Positions 15,582 to 22,079 of a stretch of DNA of 23,956 bases are shown here, in pieces. Each line of letters opens with the position of its first letter. The first letter of the stretch is position 1. The translations under genes and the position numbers were made by a program. Source of the stretch: an uncultured Halieaceae bacterium (lineage in GTDB: Bacteria > Pseudomonadota > Gammaproteobacteria > Pseudomonadales > Halieaceae); assembly GCA_913063005.1 (NCBI GenBank), contig CAJXZI010000007.1:1-23956 (forward strand), given 5' to 3'. The notes below the pieces were generated by a model that made no database searches, was not told the origin of the DNA, and was given only the letters and a program-made list of their open reading frames with translations.

Positions 15582-15604
15582 CCGACAGCTGCTAACCTGA
15601 CGTA
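15568..15604 (+). terminator. Hairpin spanning the greA stop codon
   Basis: TACGTCA (15568-15574) pairs perfectly with TGACGTA (15598-15604). After a small internal loop, TTAGC (15578-15582) pairs with GCTAA (15591-15595), with an eight-base apical loop. The greA TAG lies in the left arm. The following bases (TTAAATC) are not a U-run, so this is either a weak terminator or an mRNA-stabilising or processing hairpin separating greA from feoAB. Confidence 0.5.
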
Positions 15605-15628
15605 TTAAATCAGACCTGCGCTAAGGCA

Positions 15629-15886
15629 ATGTCGACTTCAGCTAACCAAACTTCATTGTGGGCGCTCGCCGCGGGGGACTCTGCGGTCATCGCCAGCATC
15701 GATGGTCATGCCACCGATGCTACCAGTCAGCGGTTGATAGATATTGGCTTTCGTGAAGGTCAGAGCGTGATGTGTTTATTGAAACCCGGATTCGGCGCAC
15801 CCCGCGTATTCGCAGTGGGTGGCGCGACTTACAGTCTCGATCGCGCGACTGCCGAGCGCATCAAAACTATTAAGCCAGCGTCATGA
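15629..15886 (+). CDS. feoA: FeoA ferrous-iron transport accessory protein
   Basis: An 85-aa cytoplasmic SH3-like protein required for FeoB activity. Family features are LAAGDSAVIASI near residues 13-24, RLIDIGFREGQSV (35-47) and the closing SLDRATAERIKTI. It starts with ATG after a TAAGG ribosome-binding site, 47 bases downstream of greA. Its TGA overlaps the feoB ATG as ATGA. No Fur-box-like sequence is visible in the short upstream gap, which suggests either transcription from the greA side or a control site inside greA. Confidence 0.93.
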   Translation: MSTSANQTSLWALAAGDSAVIASIDGHATDATSQRLIDIGFREGQSVMCLLKPGFGAPRVFAVGGATYSLDRATAERIKTIKPAS

Positions 15887-17706
15887 CGAACCTTCTGTTA
15901 GTGGGTGCACCGAACTCGGGTAAGAGTGCGCTGTTTAATAAGCTCACCGGTCTGAGCCACAAGGTGGCTAACTACCCCGGGATTACCGTGGACGTCGGCA
16001 CGGGTACGCTTAAGAGTGATCCTAATGTGACGGTTTGGGACTTTCCCGGAACCTACTCACTCAATGCTCTCTCCGGCGAAGAGCAGGTTGCCATCGATAC
16101 GCTCAAGACAGCCCTTCGCAGTGATGATGATGCACTAGTAGCTATGGTTTGGGATGCGACGCGGCTGGAGAAAGGCGCCACGTACTGCCTTCAAGTCGCG
16201 AGAGAATGCGCGCAAGCGGGAAAACCACTCGTTGTGCTTCTCAATATGATGGACGTTATTGAGAGTGATGGGCTTGATGTGGATGTGTCCGGACTATCGA
16301 AGGCGCTGGGCGTCCCGGTCTTGCCTGTGAGCGCTCGAACGGGCGACGGTTTAATTGAAGCCGAAGCCGCGCTCTTGGCGCCAAGTCCCGATTTGGCGCC
16401 TTGGGCAGATACGCCAGACATGTTGATTGCAGGCACTGCCAATCAAATTGGCGATCGGTTTGCGCCTAAAGGTGATCTATTAGTGCGCCGTCAGGCACAT
16501 ATTGATCACTGGCTCCTCGGAACCTTCACGGGTGGCGTAGCGTTTGTTGTCATCATGACGCTCTTCTTCCAGGCAATATTTACTTGGGCGGCACCATTGA
16601 TGGACGGCGTCGAGTCCATTGTCATCGCCATAGGCAGTGCTGTCGCGTCAGTGATGCCCGAGGGTATTGTGTCTGATTTTGTGAACGATGCGATCTTTGG
16701 TGGGCTTGGCGCTTTCTTGGTATTCGCGCCGTTGGTTTTCATCTTGACCCTAATCGTGGGCGCTATGGAAGATTCGGGTTACCTCGCGCGTGCGGCTCTA
16801 ATTTGCCACCGCCCGCTCAGTTTTTTCGGTCTCTCGGGTAAGAGTTTTGTGCCACTGCTTTCGGGCGTTGCCTGCGCAATTCCCGCGATTTACGCTGCGA
16901 GAACCATGTCGTCTCGACAAGAGCGGTTGCTCACGTACGTCGCGATTCCGCTTATGCCCTGTTCCGCGAGATTGCCGGTTTACGCTTTGCTGATCGCGAT
17001 CTTGATACCCGATGAAACGGCGTTGGGTGGGTTAATCGGCTGGCAAGGATTGGCCATGTCGGGCATCTATTTTTTCGGCATCATGACCGCTCTGCTCGTT
17101 GCTGCCGTAGTGAGCCGGATGGACGATACCACCTCGTCGGAACAGGCCTTCATTCTTGAACTGCCGCCGTATCGTCTGCCTGAGCTTCGTCCCATTATCA
17201 GCAAGTCATTCAACCGTGCAATGCACTTCATCAGGAAGGCCGGTAGTGTGATTTTTGCGGTGACGGTTGTTGTTTGGTTCCTTGGCTATTTTCCTAATGG
17301 TGGCGAAGATTTGTCCACATCATGGCTGGCGGCCTTGGGGCGTTTTATTGAGCCCGTCTTTTCACCGCTGGGTCTTGACTGGCGGTATGGCATAGCCATT
17401 ATCGCCTCGTTCCTAGCTCGCGAAGTATTTGTCGGAACCTTAGGAACTATTTTTGGTATCGAAAGTGCCGACGAGGATCCAGCTGCGCTCGCTGATCAAA
17501 TAGCGGCATCGGGACTGACTGCTGCATCGGGTCTTGCTTTGGTCGTGTTTTTCACCATTGCCTTGCAGTGTGTGTCTACTGTCGCGCTGCTGGCGCGCGA
17601 GGCTAAGTCATCGCAGTTTGCTCTGAAATTGCTTGCGAGCTACATGGTGTTAGCGTGGATCGCTGCTTGGCTTGTCTATTCGTTAGCCAGTGTAGTTCTC
17701 ACTTAG
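15883..17706 (+). CDS. feoB: FeoB ferrous iron transporter (short form)
   Basis: The inner-membrane Fe(II) transporter with an N-terminal G domain. G1 is GAPNSGKS (8-15), G3 DFPG (53-56), G4 NMMD (121-124) and G5 SAR (150-152); NYPGITVDVGTG forms switch I. A membrane domain follows from about residue 215, with two Gate-type halves including SGVACAIPAIYAARTM and IPLMPCSARLPVY. At 607 aa it is clearly shorter than E. coli FeoB (773 aa), mainly through a compact linker and C-terminus. The first Gate motif reads GVACAIP where the enteric protein has GFGCNVP. No feoC follows. Confidence 0.95.
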   Translation: MTNLLLVGAPNSGKSALFNKLTGLSHKVANYPGITVDVGTGTLKSDPNVTVWDFPGTYSLNALSGEEQVAIDTLKTALRSDDDALVAMVWDATRLEKGATYCLQVARECAQAGKPLVVLLNMMDVIESDGLDVDVSGLSKALGVPVLPVSARTGDGLIEAEAALLAPSPDLAPWADTPDMLIAGTANQIGDRFAPKGDLLVRRQAHIDHWLLGTFTGGVAFVVIMTLFFQAIFTWAAPLMDGVESIVIAIGSAVASVMPEGIVSDFVNDAIFGGLGAFLVFAPLVFILTLIVGAMEDSGYLARAALICHRPLSFFGLSGKSFVPLLSGVACAIPAIYAARTMSSRQERLLTYVAIPLMPCSARLPVYALLIAILIPDETALGGLIGWQGLAMSGIYFFGIMTALLVAAVVSRMDDTTSSEQAFILELPPYRLPELRPIISKSFNRAMHFIRKAGSVIFAVTVVVWFLGYFPNGGEDLSTSWLAALGRFIEPVFSPLGLDWRYGIAIIASFLAREVFVGTLGTIFGIESADEDPAALADQIAASGLTAASGLALVVFFTIALQCVSTVALLAREAKSSQFALKLLASYMVLAWIAAWLVYSLASVVLT

Positions 17707-17791
17707 TTCTAGGTCTCCCAGTTTTGGGTCGCTCAGTTCTAGGTTACTCTTTGCTAGGTCACTCAGACTTAAGTCACTTAGTCTCTGGCCT
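17702..17791. repeat. Degenerate 15-bp tandem repeat, about six copies
   Basis: Six consecutive 15-base units start at 17702, 17717, 17732, 17747, 17762 and 17777, with approximate consensus CTCAGTTCTAGGTCA. The third unit is close to consensus; the fourth to sixth have drifted. The array begins at the feoB stop codon and ends inside the last codons of the convergent minus-strand gene, filling the whole 71-base gap. Because 15 is a multiple of 3, the feoB frame meets a stop in most units (17704, 17710, 17740, 17755, 17770, 17779). Function unknown; a termination or minisatellite origin is possible. Confidence 0.7.
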
Positions 17792-18116
17792 GTTGGTAGA
17801 GCTGGAGTTCTGTGAGTAACAGCTTCGCGGCGAGCTTCAGTGTTAGTGAATGATGGTGTTTGCGTAACGCCTCCACACCTTCACCGATCTGTTGCTGTAA
17901 ACGCTCCGCATCTTCGATTTCGATTCCGGGTGGTAGATCCACTACAAATGAAAAGTCGGCATCCTCAAGTTCCCCGTAAACCTTGCTCAGCAGTTGAGTT
18001 GCATGAGCAATCAATTCTTGGTCTGCACCTTTTTCACTGAGTAGCGCGCTCAGCTGCTCGGTTAGGAATTGATAGGCTTGTTTTTCGCGGCTGGGGAATT
18101 TGAGAACGTTGGACAT
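17778..18116 (-). CDS. Small protein of unknown function downstream of yhbY
   Basis: A 112-aa protein I do not recognise. It starts MSNVLKFPSREKQAYQF, has an acidic middle (GELEDADFSF; GIEIEDAERLQQQIGEG) and ends in a basic helix with three His (RKHHHSLTLKLAAKLLL). Predicted mostly helical; no signal peptide or membrane segment is evident. I chose ATG at 18116 rather than the TTG one codon upstream, because the ATG shares one base with the yhbY stop (TGATG), indicating translational coupling. Its last codons lie in the 15-bp repeat array. Being encoded with an RNA-binding ribosome-assembly protein suggests, but does not show, a related role. Confidence 0.7.
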   Translation of the reverse strand: MSNVLKFPSREKQAYQFLTEQLSALLSEKGADQELIAHATQLLSKVYGELEDADFSFVVDLPPGIEIEDAERLQQQIGEGVEALRKHHHSLTLKLAAKLLLTELQLYQQARD

Positions 18117-18475
18117 CAAAGCGGGCGTTGCAGATTCGACTTTCTGGGATCAGCGTTGGGAGTATGTCGTAGCAACGTTGCCGTGTGACCGATTTTTTGC
18201 ACGAGCTCGGCACCACAGCTCTCGATCAAGGCTTCGATCACCTGATCTCTAGCCTCCCGATCGCCGACATTGACTTTGATTTTCACGAGCTCGTGATCGT
18301 TGAGTGCGCGTTCAAGCTCGGATTGAATGCCCTCAGTAAGGCCTTGACCACCAACGGTGACGATGGGATTGAGTTTGTGCGCGATCGCGCGGTACTGCTT
18401 AAGAAGTCGGTTATCCAAGTTGAAGCTCTCGTTAAATGAAAAGTCTTTCCGGTCAGGTGGTATTCTATCGCTCAT
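18116..18475 (-). CDS. yhbY: YhbY CRM-domain RNA-binding protein
   Basis: A CRS1-YhbY (CRM) domain protein associated with 50S ribosomal precursors. The core reads RAIAHKLNPIVTVGGQGLTEG, then ERALNDHELVKIKV, REARDQVIEAL and QKIGHTATLLR, all conserved with E. coli YhbY. ATG at 18475 gives 119 aa, with about 20 extra N-terminal residues (DRIPPDRKDFSFNES) compared with the enteric protein. A longer TTG start inside rlmE is unlikely. It is divergent from rlmE with only 20 bases between the start codons, so its promoter must lie within rlmE. The Shine-Dalgarno sequence (AAGGGG) is 12 bases away and weak. Confidence 0.93.
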   Translation of the reverse strand: MSDRIPPDRKDFSFNESFNLDNRLLKQYRAIAHKLNPIVTVGGQGLTEGIQSELERALNDHELVKIKVNVGDREARDQVIEALIESCGAELVQKIGHTATLLRHTPNADPRKSNLQRPL

Positions 18476-18495
18476 TGCAACAGGAGTCCCCTTAA

Positions 18496-19119
18496 ATGGC
18501 GAAGAAGCGCGGTTCAAGCAAAGCCTGGCTGAAAGAGCATCGAGACGATGTCTATGTTCAGCGCGCTCAGGCGGAGGGTTATCGCTCTCGGGCCTGCTAC
18601 AAACTGCTGGAGCTCAACGATAAAGACAAATTTATCAAGCCAGGTATGACCGTGGTTGATCTCGGCAGTGCACCGGGTGGCTGGTCTCAGGTCGCTGCGC
18701 AGCTGGTGGGTCATAAAGGCCGCGTTATTGCGAGCGATATCCTGCCGATGGACGCGGTGGCCGGTGTCGACTTCATTCAAGGTGACTTTACTGAGCAAAC
18801 GGTCTTTGACGAGATACAAGCTGTCATCGGCGACTCGACCCCGTCGGTTGTTCTGTCGGACATGGCGCCGAATATGAGCGGCATTGTCTCGGTTGATCAG
18901 CCGAAGGCCATGTACCTTGTCGAACTCGCGCTAGACATGGCGGTGCAAATGCTACCCGAGGGCGGTGTTTTCGTTGCCAAGGTCTTTCACGGTGAAGGCT
19001 TCGATGAATGGCTCAAGTCGGTTCGTAGCCACTTTAAAACTGTGAGTAGTCGAAAACCTGCGGCCTCGCGACCTCGCTCAAAGGAGGTCTATGTTGTCGC
19101 AAAAGGCTTCCGATCTTAG
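18496..19119 (+). CDS. rlmE: 23S rRNA 2'-O-ribose U2552 methyltransferase
   Basis: RlmE (FtsJ/RrmJ) methylates U2552 in the 23S rRNA A-loop during late 50S assembly. At 207 aa it matches E. coli closely. The SAM-binding motif is DLGSAPGGWSQ (55-65), and the catalytic K-D-K-E tetrad is at Lys36, Asp122, Lys162 and Glu197. AGGAG at 18482-18486 fixes the ATG at 18496. It is followed by ftsH, the conserved partner with which it forms a heat-shock operon in E. coli; here a 147-base gap separates them. Confidence 0.97.
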   Translation: MAKKRGSSKAWLKEHRDDVYVQRAQAEGYRSRACYKLLELNDKDKFIKPGMTVVDLGSAPGGWSQVAAQLVGHKGRVIASDILPMDAVAGVDFIQGDFTEQTVFDEIQAVIGDSTPSVVLSDMAPNMSGIVSVDQPKAMYLVELALDMAVQMLPEGGVFVAKVFHGEGFDEWLKSVRSHFKTVSSRKPAASRPRSKEVYVVAKGFRS

Positions 19120-19158
19120 AGCCAATGTACTGAAATCGACGTAAAGCCCTCACAGACC

Positions 19159-19187
19159 CTTGAAATCCCTAAAAGGCGTCTCCAACT
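19159..19187 (+). promoter_or_regulatory. Candidate sigma-32 (heat-shock) promoter before ftsH
   Basis: CTTGAAA at 19159-19165 is a perfect match to the RpoH -35 consensus. After 14 bases, CTCCAACT (19180-19187) matches five of the seven specified positions of the -10 consensus CCCCATNT. The site is 80 bases upstream of the ftsH start, a gene that is heat-shock controlled in E. coli. A separate TATACT at 19219-19224 could be a sigma-70 -10 element but lacks a good -35. Confidence 0.5.
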
Positions 19188-19266
19188 GGTAAAGATGCGC
19201 GTTGTGCTAGTAGCCCGCTATACTGCAGGGCCATAGAGCGCCTACGTCGAGCCGGAGGATGGTGAT

Positions 19267-21177
19267 TTGAACAATATGGCGAAGAATATGTTGTTGTGGC
19301 TTGCGATTGCAGCAGTGCTGTTGTCGGTCTTCAACAACTTTAATACCCAGGGCCAGAAAGAGCAGTTGGGTTACTCAGCTTTCATTCAAGAAGTGGAGAA
19401 TAACCGCTTGTCTAGGGTCGTAGTCGACGGACTCACCATCTCAGCGGAGCGAAAAGATGGCTCCAGCTTTGAGACGGTTCGGCCTATGGTCGAAGACCCC
19501 AAGTTAATGGACGACCTGCTCGCTCACAATGTGGTGGTAGAGGGCAAGAAGCCAGAACAGCAGTCGGTTTGGACGCAGCTCTTGGTTGCCAGCTTCCCGA
19601 TTCTTTTGATCCTCGCAGTCTTCATGTTCTTCATGCGCCAGATGCAAGGTGGCGGCGGTGGCCGCGGTGGCCCAATGAGTTTTGGCAAAAGCAAAGCCAA
19701 ACTCCTCGGCGAAGACCAAATTACGACAACCTTTGCTGATGTTGCGGGTGTCGACGAGGCGAAGGAAGACGTTCAGGAGCTCGTAGAGTTTTTGAGAGAC
19801 CCCAGCCGTTTCCAAAAGCTCGGTGGCCGTATTCCTCGAGGCGTGTTGATGGTGGGACAACCCGGTACGGGTAAGACCTTATTGGCCAAAGCCATTGCCG
19901 GTGAGGCCAAAGTGCCATTTTTCTCTATTTCGGGCTCGGACTTTGTTGAGATGTTCGTGGGTGTAGGTGCCTCGCGTGTTCGAGATATGTTTGATCAGGC
20001 CAAGAAGCAATCTCCCTGCATTATCTTCATCGACGAGATTGATGCGGTCGGTCGTCATCGTGGCGCTGGACTAGGCGGTGGTCACGACGAGCGTGAACAG
20101 ACGCTGAACCAGTTGCTGGTAGAGATGGATGGTTTTGGTGGCAACGACGGCGTGATCGTCATTGCAGCCACAAACCGCCCCGATGTTCTTGACCCTGCGC
20201 TGTTACGTCCGGGTCGATTCGACCGTCAGGTGACGGTTGGCTTGCCCGATATTCGTGGAAGAGAACAGATCTTAAAGGTTCACATGCGCAAGGTGCCGCT
20301 GGCGGAGAACGTTGAAGCATCAAAAATTGCGCGTGGCACTCCCGGCTTCTCCGGTGCAGACCTCGCCAACCTGGTGAACGAGGCTGCCTTATTCGCGGCG
20401 CGCGCCGGTGTTCGTACCGTCGGTATGCAGCAGTTTGAACTTGCGAAAGACAAGATCATGATGGGTGCTGAGCGCCGCTCCATGGTGATGTCTGAAAAGG
20501 AAAAGCTGAATACGGCCTATCACGAGGCAGGTCACGCGATCGTCGGCCGCCTGATGCCAGAGCACGACCCTGTTTACAAGGTGTCGATTATTCCGCGTGG
20601 TCGAGCATTGGGTGTCACGATGTTCCTGCCAGAGGAAGATCGCTACAGCCACAGTCGCCGTCATATTGTCAGTCAGATCACGAGCTTGTTTGGTGGTCGC
20701 GTTGCTGAGGAAATGACACTTGGCAAGGATGGCATCACAACTGGTGCGTCAAATGATATTCAGCGAGCTACGGAGATTGCTCGCAACATGGTGACCAAGT
20801 GGGGTCTCTCGGACACCATGGGTCCATTGATGTACGACGAGGGTGGCGAAGAAGTCTTTTTGGGACGCAGCGCCGCTCAACCCTCCAAAGCCATGTCCGA
20901 TGAGACCGCTCTGGCTATCGATAAAGAGGTCCGATCGATCATCGATGAATGCTATGACAAAGCACGTAGCATCCTCGAAGAGCATCGCAGCAAAATGGAC
21001 ATGATGGCCGACGCGTTGATGCAGTACGAGACGATCGACTCCGAGCAGATTGACGCCATTATGGAAGGTAAGAAGCCGAATCCACCTTCTGATTGGACGA
21101 GTGGCCCCACTGAGCCACCGTCTGACCCAAGGGCGTCCTCAGACGACGATACCGTGGGTGACCCAGTTACTCACTGA
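19267..21177 (+). CDS. ftsH: ATP-dependent zinc metalloprotease FtsH
   Basis: Membrane-anchored AAA+ protease that degrades misfolded membrane proteins and regulators such as RpoH and LpxC. The 636-aa protein has two N-terminal membrane helices (about 7-24 and 104-123) flanking a periplasmic domain, the AAA+ module with Walker A GQPGTGKT (197-204), Walker B FIDEID (254-259) and the second region of homology (TNRPDVLDPALLRPGRFDR), then the zinc site HEAGH (419-423) and a disordered, Pro/Ser/Asp-rich tail. I chose TTG at 19267: GGAGG (19254-19258) is 8 bases away, and Pseudomonas FtsH starts similarly (MNDMAKN). The Walker A Gln198 replaces the Pro seen in nearly all FtsH. Confidence 0.97.
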   Translation: MNNMAKNMLLWLAIAAVLLSVFNNFNTQGQKEQLGYSAFIQEVENNRLSRVVVDGLTISAERKDGSSFETVRPMVEDPKLMDDLLAHNVVVEGKKPEQQSVWTQLLVASFPILLILAVFMFFMRQMQGGGGGRGGPMSFGKSKAKLLGEDQITTTFADVAGVDEAKEDVQELVEFLRDPSRFQKLGGRIPRGVLMVGQPGTGKTLLAKAIAGEAKVPFFSISGSDFVEMFVGVGASRVRDMFDQAKKQSPCIIFIDEIDAVGRHRGAGLGGGHDEREQTLNQLLVEMDGFGGNDGVIVIAATNRPDVLDPALLRPGRFDRQVTVGLPDIRGREQILKVHMRKVPLAENVEASKIARGTPGFSGADLANLVNEAALFAARAGVRTVGMQQFELAKDKIMMGAERRSMVMSEKEKLNTAYHEAGHAIVGRLMPEHDPVYKVSIIPRGRALGVTMFLPEEDRYSHSRRHIVSQITSLFGGRVAEEMTLGKDGITTGASNDIQRATEIARNMVTKWGLSDTMGPLMYDEGGEEVFLGRSAAQPSKAMSDETALAIDKEVRSIIDECYDKARSILEEHRSKMDMMADALMQYETIDSEQIDAIMEGKKPNPPSDWTSGPTEPPSDPRASSDDDTVGDPVTH

Positions 21178-21194
21178 TCACGTGCCTGCATAAA

Positions 21195-22070
21195 GTGGTT
21201 ACATCACTTGTCTGTGGTCAGAAGACGCTGTCTCTGACCACACCTCAGATTATGGGCGTCCTCAATGTGACGCCCGATTCATTTTCAGACGGTGGCCAAC
21301 TTTATTCGGACGCCACCATTAACGCTGATCGACTACTCGTTAGGGCTGAGAGTATGGTCGCAGCGGGTGCGTCGATTCTTGATATCGGCGGGGAGTCAAC
21401 GCGACCAGGGGCGACACCCGTATCCACTCAGGAAGAGCTCGATCGTGTCATGGGGGCTGTTGAGTTGATCGCGCCTAGGCTCGACGTTGTTCTGTCGATT
21501 GATACCAGCAATCCCGACGTCATGACGGCTACTGCGAGCGCCGGAGCGGGTCTGCTCAACGACGTGCGGGCATTTCGCCGAGAAGGGGCGCTTGCCGCCG
21601 CCGCCGAAAGCGGTCTTCCCGTGGGTCTGATGCATATGTCTGAGGAACCTGATCGAATGCAGTCGCATACCGATTACGCAGACGTTGTAGAAGATGTTTC
21701 GGTTTTTTTAAGTAACCGAATCGATGCGTGCATCGAGATGGGTATTCAGCGCGATCAAATTGTCATCGATCCCGGGTTTGGTTTTGGTAAAACCGCTGCT
21801 CAAAATTACGAAATGTTGCGGCGTCTTGCCGAATTTGCCGCATTTGAGCTACCAATCTTGGTTGGCGTCTCTCGTAAGTCTATGATCGGGGCCGTAACGG
21901 GACGACCCGCTGAGGAGCGCGTTGTACCCAGTGCGGTATTGGCGGTGATTGCCGCACAAAATGGTGCGTCGATGGTCCGAGTGCATGATGTTGCCGAGAC
22001 AGCAGATGCGCTCGCCGTTTGGGCGGCAACGAGCGGTGCTTTGGAGAGCACCTCGCAAGGTATTGAGTAG
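21195..22070 (+). CDS. folP: Dihydropteroate synthase
   Basis: Condenses p-aminobenzoate with 6-hydroxymethyl-dihydropterin pyrophosphate in folate synthesis; the sulfonamide target. The TIM-barrel signatures are IMGVLNVTPDSFSDGG (about 19-34), DIGGESTRPGA (63-73), IDTSNPDVM, LLNDVRAFR, LMHMSEEP, DPGFGFGKT, VGVSRKSMIG and RVHDVAET. At 291 aa it is slightly longer than E. coli FolP. The best start is GTG at 21195, 17 bases after the ftsH stop, but no strong ribosome-binding site precedes it, so the start is less sure than the identity. It lies in its usual place between ftsH and glmM. Confidence 0.95.
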   Translation: MVTSLVCGQKTLSLTTPQIMGVLNVTPDSFSDGGQLYSDATINADRLLVRAESMVAAGASILDIGGESTRPGATPVSTQEELDRVMGAVELIAPRLDVVLSIDTSNPDVMTATASAGAGLLNDVRAFRREGALAAAAESGLPVGLMHMSEEPDRMQSHTDYADVVEDVSVFLSNRIDACIEMGIQRDQIVIDPGFGFGKTAAQNYEMLRRLAEFAAFELPILVGVSRKSMIGAVTGRPAEERVVPSAVLAVIAAQNGASMVRVHDVAETADALAVWAATSGALESTSQGIE

Positions 22071-22079
22071 GGGGGCAGG

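Noticed and set aside
15582..15628. Possible Fur box before feoA
   Set aside because: No sequence close to GATAATGATAATCATTATC is present in the 47-base gap.
18185..18623. Plus-strand open frames opposite yhbY and out of frame in rlmE
   Set aside because: They overlap confident genes on the other strand or frame and show no recognisable protein features.
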